A stretch of 64,000 nucleotides of DNA from Paraburkholderia bryophila (lineage in GTDB: Bacteria; Pseudomonadota; Gammaproteobacteria; Burkholderiales; Burkholderiaceae). Position 1 is the stretch's first letter. Every line of letters starts with the position of its first letter. The stretch covers positions 868,001 through 932,000 of the forward strand of contig NZ_JACCAS010000002.1 of assembly GCF_013409255.1 (NCBI RefSeq), in the 5' to 3' direction. A model generated the notes under the pieces. The model was not told where the DNA came from and ran no database searches. It saw only the letters and a list, made by a program, of their open reading frames with translations. This document shows positions 8,266 to 17,244 of this stretch, piece by piece. Made by a program: the position numbers and the translations under genes.

Positions 8266-8411
8266 GTCTCGTGACGTTCTTGTGAAAGTGGCACAGATGC
8301 TAAACGAAACTGACGCTGGAGGAAAAAGATTCGGTTAGGGGTGGCGTTCGGGTGCTGAAGGATTCAGCGCAGGGCATGCGTGGTGCATTTTTTGTGTGGA
8401 AGTATGGGGTT

Positions 8412-8454
8412 GCTGCAGCGCGTTAATGTGCGATTGACGTTAACGCGCTGCAGC
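8412..8454 (-). terminator. 15-bp perfect inverted repeat after the thiolase gene
   Basis: GCTGCAGCGCGTTAA (8412-8426) and its exact complement (8440-8454) flank a 13-base loop. It lies 36 bases past the thiolase stop codon and before nupC. A short T-run (ATTTT) follows only on the plus strand, away from the thiolase, so it may be a Rho-independent-like element without tail, or an operator for nupC. Confidence 0.55.
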
Positions 8455-8490
8455 GATTTTCAGGTGCTACAGCTCTGACTAACCCACCGC

Positions 8491-9678
8491 TCAGAGCATT
8501 TCCAACGCCAACGCGATCCCCTGCCCGCCGCCGATGCACAGCGTCACGATCCCGCGCTTCAGACCGTCGCGTCGCATCGAATGGATCAGTCGTGTCGTCA
8601 GTACCGCGCCGGTCGCGCCGATCGGATGGCCGTGCGCGATCGCGCCGCCCTGCACGTTGATCAGCTCATCCGCGATGCCAAGCCGGCGCGCGACCGCGAT
8701 CGGCACGGCCGCAAACGCTTCGTTGATTTCAAAGCGCTCGACGTCATGCAGTTGCCAACCGGCGCGCGCCAAAGCCATCTGCACGGCAGGCACGGGACCG
8801 AGACCGAACAGGCCCGGCTCCACCGCCGCAACGCCGAACGCTACCAGACGCGCGGCCGGTTCGATCCCGCGCGCTTCGGCGAAACCGCGCTCGGCCACCA
8901 GCATCGCGGCCGCGCCGCTGTTCAGGCCAGGCGCGTTGCCTGCCGTGATCGTGCCGTCGGGACGGAAAGCCGGCCGTAGTTTGGCCAGCGTTTCCAAGGT
9001 GGTATCGGGGCGCGGTTGTTCGTCGCGTGTGAAGGGTTGCGGACCCTTGCGGCCCGGCACTTGTACGGCGATCAGTTCGGCGTCGAAGTCGCCGTTCTCT
9101 TGCGCCTCGACGAATCGCTGCTGCGAACGTGCGGCCCAGCGGTCCTGGCTTTCACGCGTCATGTCGAATTGCGCGACGAGGTCTTCCGTATGCCAGCCCG
9201 AATGCTCGCCGGAAAACGCATCGTTCAGGCCATCGCGCAGCAGACTGTCGTGAACCTGCGCGTTGCCCATGCGGCTGCCCCAGCGGCCGCTGTCGAGCAG
9301 ATACGGCGCGCGGTCCATGTTCTCCATGCCGCCCGCCACGGCGGCATCGCCGAAACCGAGCCAGATTTCCTGCGCCGCCGACACGATCGCCTGCGCACCC
9401 GACCCGCACACGCGATTCACCGTCAGCGCCGGCACGGCCACCGGCACGCCGCCGCCAATCGACGCCTGGCGCGCGGGATTCATCTTGTTGCCCGCCTGAA
9501 TCACATTGCCCATCACCACCGACGCCAACGTCGCCGCATCGAGACCGCTGCGCCGCAGCGTCTCGCGCACGGCTAGCGCGCCGAGTTCGGTGGCGGGCAC
9601 CTCTTTCAGCGATCCGCCGAAAGCGCCGATCGGCGTTCTGACCGGATTGCAGATCACGACTTCTCGTGGGTTCGTCAT
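8491..9678 (-). CDS. Acetyl-CoA C-acyltransferase (thiolase)
   Basis: Thiolases condense or cleave acyl-CoA in fatty acid, polyhydroxybutyrate and aromatic-acid metabolism. The 395-residue protein has all three catalytic elements: C91 in NRVCGSGAQA (nucleophile), the His of GGAIAHGHPIGATGA near residue 350, and the Cys of LCIGGGQGIAL near residue 380, plus NEAFA near residue 315. Length is normal. A GGAGAG ribosome site precedes ATG 9678. It stands alone, with no 3-hydroxyacyl-CoA dehydrogenase or phb partners, so whether it is biosynthetic or degradative cannot be told. The sequence is not the usual PhaA; it may be a paralogue for a specific catabolic route. Confidence 0.93.
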   Translation of the reverse strand: MTNPREVVICNPVRTPIGAFGGSLKEVPATELGALAVRETLRRSGLDAATLASVVMGNVIQAGNKMNPARQASIGGGVPVAVPALTVNRVCGSGAQAIVSAAQEIWLGFGDAAVAGGMENMDRAPYLLDSGRWGSRMGNAQVHDSLLRDGLNDAFSGEHSGWHTEDLVAQFDMTRESQDRWAARSQQRFVEAQENGDFDAELIAVQVPGRKGPQPFTRDEQPRPDTTLETLAKLRPAFRPDGTITAGNAPGLNSGAAAMLVAERGFAEARGIEPAARLVAFGVAAVEPGLFGLGPVPAVQMALARAGWQLHDVERFEINEAFAAVPIAVARRLGIADELINVQGGAIAHGHPIGATGAVLTTRLIHSMRRDGLKRGIVTLCIGGGQGIALALEML

Positions 9679-9730
9679 TGCTTCTCTCCAGTTGGCTTAC
9701 GTTTGCAGTTTGATTTGCCGTGGCCCTACA

Positions 9731-11164
9731 TCAGTTATTCGCCGATACCGCCGTGACGGTGCCCGGCAAATCCCAGCCGCCACCCAGCGACCGGTACAAC
9801 GCGACCGCTGCGAGCGCATGCTCACGTTTGGCCTGATTCAACGATTCGTCGTCGCGCAGATACGCTTCCTGCGCGTCCAGCACGTCGAGGAAACTCGACG
9901 CGCCGTTCTTGTACAACTCGGTCGACAGACGCAGCGCGTGGCCCGACGCATCCAGCGCGCCGCCAAGTCGTTGCACCTGCACCGATCCGCTCACCAGATC
10001 GCTGCGGTTGTCCTCGATTTCCTTCAGCGCCTGCAGCATGGTCTGCTGCAAACCAAGCTGCGATTCGCGCATGCGACTCTCGCTCGCGTCGATATTGGCG
10101 GTGATGCGGCCCGCGTTGAAGATCGGACTGGTGGCGTTCAAGGCCGCGCTGAACAGGTTGTCGGTCAGCGTCGGCAAGCCAAGATACGACGAGGCCAGCA
10201 AACCGTCGGCGAGATTCAGCCTGAACTGCGGATAACGCTGCGCTCTCGACACGCCCACTTCCGCCGCGCGCTGTTCGACCGTCGCATACGCGGTGCGAAC
10301 GTCGGGCCGCTTCAGCAACGCTTCCGACGGCAACATCTGCGGCACGCTTTGCGCGGGCAACGGAATCTCGCGGGCATTGGCGAGCAGCAAACCGTCGACA
10401 CTTTCCGGCGTGCGCCCCGAATACACCGCGATCAGACTCAATTGATGCTGCACCGCCGATTGAAAGCGCGGAATCTGCGCCTGCAGATCCTGCAATTGAT
10501 TCTGTGCACGCGCGACGTCGAGTTGCGTCGAGAGTCCGAAATGCAAGCGCTCCTGTGTGAGCTTCAACGCACGCGCACGAATCTGCTCGTTGTCGCTGAG
10601 AATCTGCAATTGCGATTGCGCCCAGCGCAGATCGATATACGCCGCCGCCGTGTTGGCCGCGAGCGCGAGCCGCAGCTGGTTCAACGACGCCTCGCGGCCC
10701 GACACTTGCGCCTGCGCCGCCAGCACGGCGAGCCGCTCGCCGCCGAACACATCCGGTGTCCAGCTCGCCGACAAACCGAAACCGGCCTGACGCACGTAGC
10801 CGAGCGGCGGCGGCGTGTTCTGGCGTGAGTCGGAAGCACCGGCGTTCGCGTTCAACTCGGGAAGCAGCGCCGCGCGGTCCTGCGTCGCGAGATCCTGTGC
10901 CTGCTTGACGCGTTCCACCGCGGCTTGCACGTCGAGATTGCCGGTCAACACCGACTCGACCAGTTGATGCATCACCGGGTCGCCGAATTGCGCCCACCAC
11001 GTATCGGCGCTGACGCTGTCTTGCGGCGCGTCGACATTCCACGCAGCCGGCGCCACGGTCTTGACCGTCTGCGGCAAATCCGCGTGTTCGGCCGGTGGGA
11101 CCGCGCAGGCCGCGAGCGTCAACAACGCGGCGCTCGCGAGAACTTTGAGTACGATCGGTTTCAT
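9731..11164 (-). CDS. RND/MFS-type efflux outer membrane lipoprotein (OprM/NodT family)
   Basis: The TolC-like outer membrane channel of the tripartite pump encoded here. Starting at ATG 11164 (GAGGAA eight bases upstream) the protein has 477 residues and a lipoprotein signal, MKPIVLKVLASAALLTLAAC, with the lipobox Cys at residue 20. The two OEP repeats are typical: WWAQFGDP near residue 57, YIDLRWAQSQL in the first half, and FNAGRI plus YKNGASSFLDVLDAQ in the second half. The start chosen lies 10 bases after the stop of the MFS gene, so it is the third cistron of the hlyD-MFS-omp operon. An in-frame upstream ATG would overlap the MFS gene and lacks a ribosome site. Confidence 0.93.
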   Translation of the reverse strand: MKPIVLKVLASAALLTLAACAVPPAEHADLPQTVKTVAPAAWNVDAPQDSVSADTWWAQFGDPVMHQLVESVLTGNLDVQAAVERVKQAQDLATQDRAALLPELNANAGASDSRQNTPPPLGYVRQAGFGLSASWTPDVFGGERLAVLAAQAQVSGREASLNQLRLALAANTAAAYIDLRWAQSQLQILSDNEQIRARALKLTQERLHFGLSTQLDVARAQNQLQDLQAQIPRFQSAVQHQLSLIAVYSGRTPESVDGLLLANAREIPLPAQSVPQMLPSEALLKRPDVRTAYATVEQRAAEVGVSRAQRYPQFRLNLADGLLASSYLGLPTLTDNLFSAALNATSPIFNAGRITANIDASESRMRESQLGLQQTMLQALKEIEDNRSDLVSGSVQVQRLGGALDASGHALRLSTELYKNGASSFLDVLDAQEAYLRDDESLNQAKREHALAAVALYRSLGGGWDLPGTVTAVSANN

Positions 11165-11174
11165 GTTGGGTTCC

Positions 11175-12746
11175 TCAATGAGCATCGGGCGGCGGCGCGG
11201 TGTTGCCGAACGGGCGCGAGAACAGCACGCTCAGCAGACCGACCACGAAACACAGCGACAACGCGAAAAACGTGTCGGAGAAAGTGAGCACCAGCGCTTC
11301 GCGCATCAGCAATCCATGCAATGCGCCGAGCCCCGCGTTGGCGGCGTTCAACGCGTCGCCGCCCACCGCCGCGAAATGCGCGGTCTGCTGCTGCAGGAGC
11401 GATTCGAGCACCGGGCGTCCGGCGTTCAGATGTTCGTCGAGCCGCTCGTAGTGCAGGTTCAAACGGTCGTTGAGCATCGTGCTGCTCACGGCAATGCCGA
11501 TTGCGCCGCCGAGATTGCGCATCAGGTTGAACAGGCCGCTCGCGGACCGCAGCCTCGACATCGGCAACGAACCCAGCGCCATCGTCACGATGGGTGGAAT
11601 ACAGAACTGCTGACCAATGCCGCGCAACGCCTGCGGAATCAGCAACTCCTGCCAGCCCCATTGACTGGTCAGCGGCACATACAGATAACAGCCGAACCCG
11701 AACAGCACGAGCCCCACCACCAGCAGGATTCGCATGTCGACAATGCGGGCGAGGATCGAATACGCGACCATCGCGATCAATTGAAAACAGCCGACCGACA
11801 GCAAGGCCACGCCGATCTGCAACGAGTCGAAACCGCGCACGCGCGAGAGGAACACCGGCGTCAGAAACACCGCGCAGAAAATCCCGATCCCGGTAATGAA
11901 CGACAGCAAACTGCCTATGCCGAAGTTGCGAACCGCCAACGCGCGCAAGTCGACAATCGGCTCTTTCGCGGTGAACGCATGCACGAGAAACAGGAAGCCG
12001 CAGATCGCCGAGATCCAAGCACAAAACACGATCACGTCGTCGCCGAACCAGTTCTTGCGCGGGCCTTCTTCCAGCACGTATTCGAGGCAGCCGAGAAAGC
12101 CGGACATCAACAGAATGCCGAGGTAATCGCCCTTCTTCAGCAATGACAGATCGACGTTATCGAAATGCACGTACTTCGGCACCATCACCGTGACAAGGAC
12201 ACCCGGCACGAGGTTCAGATAGAACAGCCAGTGCCACGACCATTGCGACGTAATCCAGCCGCCGATCACCGGGCCGATAGTCGGCGCGAGCGTGGCAAGC
12301 GCGCTGATGGTGGTGGACGCAATCAAGCGCTGCTTGCCGGGAAACAGCACGAACGCGGTGGTGAACACGGTCGGGATCATCGCGGCGCCGAGCGCGCCCT
12401 GCAAACCGCGGAACAGGATCATCGAGTTGATGTCCCATGCGAGACCGCACAGCATGCTGGTGATCGTGAAGCCGAGCGCGGAAAAGGCGAACACCCAGCG
12501 CGTGGAAAACACGCGAGTGAGCCAGCCGGACATCGGAATCACCAGGATTTCAGCGATCAGATACGAGGTCTGCACCCAGGAGAGTTCATCCTGGCTCGCG
12601 GACAAACCGCCGCCGATATCTTTGAGGGACGACGCCACGATCTGGATATCGAGCGTCGCCATGAAAAAGCCGATGCACATCAGCGTGAACGCGAGGACTT
12701 TGGTGCGCGTCGGCAGATCGGCGGGGTTGGCGAGGACTTGGGTCAT
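11175..12746 (-). CDS. emrB: DHA2-family MFS drug exporter (EmrB-like)
   Basis: Inner-membrane proton antiporter of an EmrAB-type pump. The 523-residue length and about 14 membrane helices fit the DHA2 family. Motifs seen: FMATLDIQIVASSLKDI in helix 1 (the D-x-x-I-V-x-x-L signature region), ELSWVQTSYLIAE, GWLTRVFSTRW (motif A-like) and PTIGPVIGGWI (motif C). It follows the adaptor gene by about 10 bases and is followed by the outer membrane channel, so all three pump parts are co-transcribed. The symbol is by family; the substrate is unknown, though EmrAB systems export uncouplers, fatty acids and phenolic compounds. Confidence 0.92.
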   Translation of the reverse strand: MTQVLANPADLPTRTKVLAFTLMCIGFFMATLDIQIVASSLKDIGGGLSASQDELSWVQTSYLIAEILVIPMSGWLTRVFSTRWVFAFSALGFTITSMLCGLAWDINSMILFRGLQGALGAAMIPTVFTTAFVLFPGKQRLIASTTISALATLAPTIGPVIGGWITSQWSWHWLFYLNLVPGVLVTVMVPKYVHFDNVDLSLLKKGDYLGILLMSGFLGCLEYVLEEGPRKNWFGDDVIVFCAWISAICGFLFLVHAFTAKEPIVDLRALAVRNFGIGSLLSFITGIGIFCAVFLTPVFLSRVRGFDSLQIGVALLSVGCFQLIAMVAYSILARIVDMRILLVVGLVLFGFGCYLYVPLTSQWGWQELLIPQALRGIGQQFCIPPIVTMALGSLPMSRLRSASGLFNLMRNLGGAIGIAVSSTMLNDRLNLHYERLDEHLNAGRPVLESLLQQQTAHFAAVGGDALNAANAGLGALHGLLMREALVLTFSDTFFALSLCFVVGLLSVLFSRPFGNTAPPPDAH

Positions 12747-12756
12747 GATCGGTCTC

Positions 12757-13866
12757 TTAGCCGTGCGCCGGCGTGTCGCCGGTGTTGCCGGTGTCGACGT
12801 GAACCTTCACGGTGGCCGAGAGGCCGGGGCGCAGTACGCCTTGCATATCCTTCGGCACCTCGAGACGCACACGCACCGGCACACGCTGCACGATCTTCGT
12901 GAAGTTGCCGGTGGCGTTTTCGGCGGGCAGCACGCTGAAGGTCGCGCCGGTGGCAGGCGCCAGACTTTCCACCACGCCTTGAATCTGCCGGCTCGACGCG
13001 TCGAGATTCACGTCGACGCGGTCGCCGACCTGCATCTTCTTCAACTGGTCTTCCTTGAAGTTGGCGTCGATCCACAGGCCGCTCGCGGGCACCACGGTCA
13101 GCAACGAACCGCCCGTGTTCGCCAGCAGTCCCACTCGCGCGGTGCGATTGCCGATATAACCGTCGATCGGCGAGCGAATCGTCGTGTACTCCACGTTCAG
13201 CGCCGCGACGCGCTGGGCCGCTTGCGCGGTGGCGATGCGCGCGTCGGCGTCGCCGATCTGCGCGTCGAGCACGGCGATCTGGCGCTGCGCCGCGATCAGG
13301 GCCGCGCCGCTGCGATCGACGGCAGCATGCGCCTTGCTCAGATCGGCGTCCGCCCGCTCGACCACCTGGCTCGACACCGCGTCGTCCTTCACCAGTTCGC
13401 GATAACGCGTCTGGTCGGCGGCGCTGCGCGTTAGTTCGGCGCCGGAGGCGCGCACCTCGGCTGCCTGCTCGTTGATCGTGGCGAGCTGCAACGATTTCTT
13501 CGCCTGCAACTCGGTCACCGCGGCCTGGGCGCTCTGCACTTCCGCGCTGGCCTGCGCGAGGCGGGCGTCGTAGTCGCGTGCATCGAGCCGGATCAGCACC
13601 TGGTCCGCGTGCACGAACTGGTTGTCGCGCACCAGCACATCCGTGACGAAACCGTTCACTTTCGGCGCCATCACGGTGACATCGCCGCCCACGTAGGCGT
13701 CGTCGGTCGTTTCGACAAAGCGGCCGACGAAGAACCAGTACGACGCCGCCAACGCGAGCACGACAAGCACCGTGATCACCGCGAGCAGCATCCAGGGAAT
13801 ACGCCGCGCCGGTGTGGCGGATTGAGCCGCGCTGGGTGGCGCGATAGTGGAAGGGGTTGTGGACAT
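12757..13866 (-). CDS. emrA: HlyD-family membrane fusion protein (EmrA-like)
   Basis: Periplasmic adaptor that bridges the MFS pump and the outer membrane channel. From ATG 13866 the protein has 369 residues: a Pro/Ala/Ser-rich lead, one membrane anchor (IPWMLLAVITVLVVLALAAS), the biotinyl-lipoyl half motif in FVETTDDAYVGGDVTVMAPK, a long coiled-coil hairpin (about residues 95-210), then the beta-barrel segment with YTTIRSPIDGYIGNRTARVG. A longer frame extends upstream to 14052, but it would run through the promoter, the operator and a terminator, so the internal ATG is preferred. First cistron of the efflux operon, with an operator candidate 12 bases upstream. Confidence 0.93.
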   Translation of the reverse strand: MSTTPSTIAPPSAAQSATPARRIPWMLLAVITVLVVLALAASYWFFVGRFVETTDDAYVGGDVTVMAPKVNGFVTDVLVRDNQFVHADQVLIRLDARDYDARLAQASAEVQSAQAAVTELQAKKSLQLATINEQAAEVRASGAELTRSAADQTRYRELVKDDAVSSQVVERADADLSKAHAAVDRSGAALIAAQRQIAVLDAQIGDADARIATAQAAQRVAALNVEYTTIRSPIDGYIGNRTARVGLLANTGGSLLTVVPASGLWIDANFKEDQLKKMQVGDRVDVNLDASSRQIQGVVESLAPATGATFSVLPAENATGNFTKIVQRVPVRVRLEVPKDMQGVLRPGLSATVKVHVDTGNTGDTPAHG

Positions 13867-13877
13867 GATGTCGATAT

Positions 13878-13889
13878 GTGCGTATGCAC
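13878..13889. promoter_or_regulatory. MarR operator candidate, efflux operon
   Basis: GTGCGTATGCAC, a GTGC-N4-GCAC palindrome, lies 12 bases before the EmrA-like start. The identical 12-mer occurs in front of both marR genes (14398-14409 directly, 14904-14915 on the other strand), which points to a shared regulator site. Confidence 0.75.
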
Positions 13890-13899
13890 TCCTTGAGTT

Positions 13900-13927
13900 A
13901 AAAAAAACGGCGCTAAGCGTTGCGCCG
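13900..13927 (-). terminator. Rho-independent terminator after the first marR gene
   Basis: On the minus strand CGGCGC pairs with GCGCCG (13908-13913 / 13922-13927) and is followed by eight T residues (A-run at 13900-13907). It lies 26 bases past the marR stop and just before the efflux operator, so the regulator and the pump are separate transcripts. Confidence 0.75.
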
Positions 13928-13952
13928 ACCTTGCGTGACTGCCTGTCCGACT

Positions 13953-14375
13953 TCAGAGCGGATCCTGCGTGATGGCGAACAACTCGCCGCGCAACGCGGC
14001 GGCCCGTTCTTCGCCGAAACGGTGTTCGAATTCGGCTTGCGCCGCGTACCAATGCTCGCGGCCTGCCTTCAGACGCTCTTCGCCGACGGGTGTGAGCGCA
14101 ATCGACAGCGCCCGCGCGTCCGCGCCGTGCACGTCGCTCGAAATCAGGCCGTTACGGCGCAGCGGCTGGATCGTGCGAACCAGCGTGGTGCGCTGCATCC
14201 GCATGGCTTCGGCGAGCTGCTTCATCGACATCGGGCCGACGCGTTTTAACCGGCCCATCAGCGAAAACTGCGTGATGGTCAGCCCCACGTTCGCCAGATG
14301 CCGATCGTAAAGCTGCGAAACGTAACGGGCGGCCTGGCGGATCGCAAAGCAGTCGTCGTCGAAGAGGCCTTCCAT
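13953..14375 (-). CDS. MarR-family transcriptional regulator (proximal paralogue)
   Basis: A 140-residue winged-helix repressor, likely controlling the adjacent pump. From ATG 14375 (AGGAAA seven bases upstream) it begins MEGLFDDDCFAIRQAARYVS; the helix-turn-helix lies around residues 50-75 (PMSMKQLAEAMRMQRTTLVR), followed by the wing containing DVHGADARALSIALTPVGEE. A longer open frame to 14423 would span the operator, so it is not used. The sequence closely parallels the next marR gene (same CFALRQAARHV-like N-terminus, same TTLVR helix), so the two are recent duplicates. The conserved early Cys (residue 9) is a possible redox or ligand-sensing position. Confidence 0.9.
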   Translation of the reverse strand: MEGLFDDDCFAIRQAARYVSQLYDRHLANVGLTITQFSLMGRLKRVGPMSMKQLAEAMRMQRTTLVRTIQPLRRNGLISSDVHGADARALSIALTPVGEERLKAGREHWYAAQAEFEHRFGEERAAALRGELFAITQDPL

Positions 14376-14397
14376 CGCTGCGTTTCCTGAATCGTGA

Positions 14398-14409
14398 GTG
14401 CGTATGCAC
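14398..14409. promoter_or_regulatory. MarR operator candidate, proximal marR
   Basis: GTGCGTATGCAC, identical to the copy before the efflux operon, lies 22 bases upstream of the proximal marR start and suggests autoregulation. Confidence 0.75.
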
Positions 14410-14464
14410 ATTAAGTGACGCATCGAACCCGCCGGAACGAGTTCATGCGGCCTATCGGATTTGG

Positions 14465-14887
14465 TTAGCCGGTGATGCTGAACAGCTCGGTGCGCAGCGC
14501 TCTTGCGCGCGCATGCCCAAAGCGTTCTTCAAACTCGTCCTGCGCCGCGCGCCACGCCACCGACGCCTGGTCGAAGGTCGTTTCGCCCTTTGCCGTGAGA
14601 CTGAACAGAAACGTGCGGCCGTCGTGCTCTGCCGACTCCGCCACCACCAGGCCATCGCGCTGCAACGGTTTCATGGCGCGAACCAGCGTGGTGCGCTCCA
14701 TCACCATGGCATCCGCCAGATCCGCCATGGGCAGATTCGGCTTGCGTGCAAGCTTGGCCAGGATCGTGAACTGCGCAGCCGTCAACCCTACGCCGCCCAG
14801 ATGGCGCTCATAGATTTGCGTGACGTGCCGCGCCGCCTGGCGCAGCGCGAAGCAGTTGCATTCGTCGTAAGAGAGAGGGCGGTTCAT
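14465..14887 (-). CDS. MarR-family transcriptional regulator (distal paralogue)
   Basis: A 140-residue MarR protein from ATG 14887, beginning MNRPLSYDECNCFALRQAAR. The helix-turn-helix is around residues 52-77 (NLPMADLADAMVMERTTLVR), then a wing with AESAEHDGRTFLFSLTAKGE. It is nearly collinear with the proximal paralogue and shares the CFALRQAARHV/CFAIRQAARYV segment; it has two early cysteines (residues 10 and 12). The open frame extends 192 bases further upstream, but that part runs through the operator and lacks MarR-like content. No strong ribosome site is visible. It is followed by 89 bases that hold the next operator. Two MarR paralogues next to one pump may sense different ligands. 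Confidence 0.88.
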   Translation of the reverse strand: MNRPLSYDECNCFALRQAARHVTQIYERHLGGVGLTAAQFTILAKLARKPNLPMADLADAMVMERTTLVRAMKPLQRDGLVVAESAEHDGRTFLFSLTAKGETTFDQASVAWRAAQDEFEERFGHARARALRTELFSITG

Positions 14888-14903
14888 GTCGAGGAGTGTA
14901 TGT

Positions 14904-14915
14904 GTGCATACGCAC
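14904..14915. promoter_or_regulatory. MarR operator candidate, distal marR
   Basis: GTGCATACGCAC, the reverse complement of the other two sites, lies 16 bases upstream of the distal marR start. Confidence 0.75.
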
Positions 14916-15537
14916 AGAGTCAAGGCGAATTTTGTTTTGAGGCGAGGCGATGGGTGTCGGCAATCCGCATCGATGGGCAAAACCTCCATACATACGTCTG
15001 TTTGAATTGCCGCCGCAAGGCCCCACCGCACGGCGCGACGGCGAATCTTACGGGTTTGGATTAATGCCACTATATACAAGTCCGTAGCAGCGGCTTAATG
15101 TTCAGCCGCAACCAATTAAATCTAATAACAGGCCACGGAGACATTAATGCCATTCCACCCAGTCAGCGCGATTCCCACTATGCGGCTTGCATGCGCCACT
15201 TCGATATCCGGCATTAAATACGTTAGCGTCGCACTGAAATTCCCCTGTTTTACCTAGCCTACGACGATCTGCCCTGCATGGCCTGGATTCGCCTGTCTCG
15301 TATGCCTTCCGCGTTATTCGACGCGGTCTGCGCGGATGGCGAATAAGGCTCGTGCGATGCTCTCGATTTGCCGCGACTATCCCGCCGCGCATTCGGGGCC
15401 ATTTTAGCGAGCGCATCCGGAGCCATCACCGGTCATGGCATTTCATTTCGTGGACGGATAAAAACCCAGCGGCATCCGCGCGACTCATTTAATCGCGCGT
15501 ATTAATAACGAACGACGATTGACGAGGAGACAAAACA
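14916..15537. other. Intergenic region without a recognised gene
   Basis: About 620 bases between the distal marR start and the DUF2957 lipoprotein gene. Open frames are short with no protein-like composition. A short stem (GCGGCT at 15090-15095 with AGCCGC at 15104-15109) is the only structure noted. The right end provides the GAGGAG ribosome site for the lipoprotein gene. The promoters for both genes should lie here but no strong sigma-70 match was seen. Confidence 0.6.
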
Positions 15538-17160
15538 ATGGCGTTCAAACTGTGGGCAGGCTCATCTGCTTCAATACCGACCGGCGCACTGACGGGCGCG
15601 TTTGCGCTGTCCGTGCTGCTGGCCGCTTGCGGCGGCTCCGGCAAAACGGATGCGCCGGGCGCCGTCGCCGTGCCGCAATGTTCGGGCGCGTCGTGCGGGG
15701 CGCAAGGCCAGCCGCCCGGTACGCCGGTCGTCGCGGCCAAGCTGTGCCCCGATGCGCTCGACTATTCGACCACCTACACCGGCGGCTCGGGCAGCGGCGA
15801 GTACATCAAGATGCAATTCAATTCGGCGACGAAGAAGTATCAGATGACCTTCGTCGAATCCGCCGTGCCGATCTCCGTCGGCCAGGTCAACGTGACGCGC
15901 GCGGGCCTGACGATCACCGGCGACTACGACAATCCGACCGGCTCCTTCGCCCTGCCAACCGCCGAACAGAACCGCTGCGCGATCGTGCTGAAGAACGGCA
16001 CGACCGCCGACGGCACCTACAGCGTCACCATCAATCCGCAGGATCCGCCGATGCTGTTCGTCGGCGAGGGCATTATCGGCGGTGGGATTCCTGGCGCGAC
16101 GATCCAGTTTTCGGGCGTCACGTCGCTCGGTTTCCCGATCGGCGTCGTGCCGCAGCGCACCTTCGACTCGTATCCGTTCCTAGGTTTCAGCCAGACGGTC
16201 ACCGACTTCACCCAGGTGGCCGGCGCCTATAACGAAGTCGGGTTCCGCATGAGCCCCGAGGGCAACCCGGCGCAAGGCACGGACGGCCTGACGACGACCG
16301 GCTGGGCGCCGCAAGCCGTTCAGGCCAGCGAGACGCTCAATGCGGACGGCACCTGCACGCCCGATTCATCGCCGAATTCTTGCGTGTTGACCGGCACGCC
16401 ATGGACGGTGCGCACCAATGCCGACGGCTCGGCGGATAACGTGTTCGTCAGCCGCGCCAACGGCCTCGCGTATCCGGCGGCCGGCGTGGGCGTGCTGCAA
16501 CTGCTGTTCGCGCCGAGTCTGGCGCACGGCATCATGATCGTCGGCAAGGTGAACAACCAACTCGTGCCGGTGATGATTCGCGTCGGCTATGCCCATACGG
16601 ATAACACCGCGACCGGCATTCTGAACAACGCGCTCGACGATCAGCTCGGCATCTCGCTGCTGGCGCCCGCCACGAAGATTGCCCAAACGGCGCTGAAGGG
16701 CGGCTATATCGGCGCGAATAGCGCGTCGGCGTGCGGCCTGGTGACCACCATCGGTCAAAGCCCGAACCCGATCTATGTCAACGGACAGCCGGTCTATGCC
16801 GCGTCGGGCACCTGCACCGACGGCAGCGCGTCGTTCAACCCGGGCGTGAATTACGGCGCGACCTTATTTCAGAGTCCGTCGGCGGCGTTGTTGAATCCGT
16901 TCACGTCCGCGGCGTCGAGCAACTTCTCGCTCGATTTCACGCAGACGCAACCGGGTATCGTCAACGTGACCGCGACCAAGCCGTTGATGTCCGGCAGCAC
17001 CGCGCTCTACCAGGCGGGCGACACCGGCGTGATGGTCCAGGTCGGGCCGGTGTACGGTCTGCTGATGAACGGGATCAACCCGACGTTCACCACCAACGAT
17101 CCCGCGCACAACATCGGCAAGGTGAATCCGTTTCTGTCGATCGGAGCGTTCGTGGAATAA
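15538..17160 (+). CDS. DUF2957 family lipoprotein
   Basis: A 540-residue secreted protein. The N-terminus has a lipoprotein signal ending in VLLAAC (lipobox Cys at residue 31), followed by a Gly/Ser and Pro-rich linker. The mature part is rich in Gly, Asn and Thr, with many beta-strand-like segments (for example GTYSVTINPQDPPMLFVGEG) and paired cysteines (CPD, NRC, GTC, NSC, SAC, GTC), suggesting a disulfide-bonded beta-rich envelope protein. It resembles DUF2957 proteins, which are mostly known from Burkholderiales; the function is unknown. The start has GAGGAG seven bases upstream. The gene is monocistronic and ends in a strong terminator. Confidence 0.85.
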   Translation: MAFKLWAGSSASIPTGALTGAFALSVLLAACGGSGKTDAPGAVAVPQCSGASCGAQGQPPGTPVVAAKLCPDALDYSTTYTGGSGSGEYIKMQFNSATKKYQMTFVESAVPISVGQVNVTRAGLTITGDYDNPTGSFALPTAEQNRCAIVLKNGTTADGTYSVTINPQDPPMLFVGEGIIGGGIPGATIQFSGVTSLGFPIGVVPQRTFDSYPFLGFSQTVTDFTQVAGAYNEVGFRMSPEGNPAQGTDGLTTTGWAPQAVQASETLNADGTCTPDSSPNSCVLTGTPWTVRTNADGSADNVFVSRANGLAYPAAGVGVLQLLFAPSLAHGIMIVGKVNNQLVPVMIRVGYAHTDNTATGILNNALDDQLGISLLAPATKIAQTALKGGYIGANSASACGLVTTIGQSPNPIYVNGQPVYAASGTCTDGSASFNPGVNYGATLFQSPSAALLNPFTSAASSNFSLDFTQTQPGIVNVTATKPLMSGSTALYQAGDTGVMVQVGPVYGLLMNGINPTFTTNDPAHNIGKVNPFLSIGAFVE

Positions 17161-17184
17161 GCGTGCGTTGATGGAAACGTGAAA

Positions 17185-17216
17185 AACGGCTCGCTGGATT
17201 ACTCCAGCGAGCCGTT
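17185..17216. terminator. Bidirectional Rho-independent terminator
   Basis: AACGGCTCGCTGGA (17185-17198) pairs with its exact complement (17203-17216) around a 4-base loop. TTTT follows on the plus strand (CTGTTTT) and an A-run precedes it, serving the convergent DUF2957 and hutG-like genes. Confidence 0.9.
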
Positions 17217-17244
17217 CTGTTTTGTGCGCCGCGCCCCAGCACAA

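Noticed and set aside
12757..14052. Upstream-extended EmrA-like start at 14052
   Set aside because: The extension crosses the operator, a terminator and the marR gene, and adds no conserved sequence.
15144..15416. 90-codon minus-strand frame in the marR/DUF2957 gap
   Set aside because: No ribosome site, no domain, Arg-rich composition typical of chance frames in GC-rich DNA.
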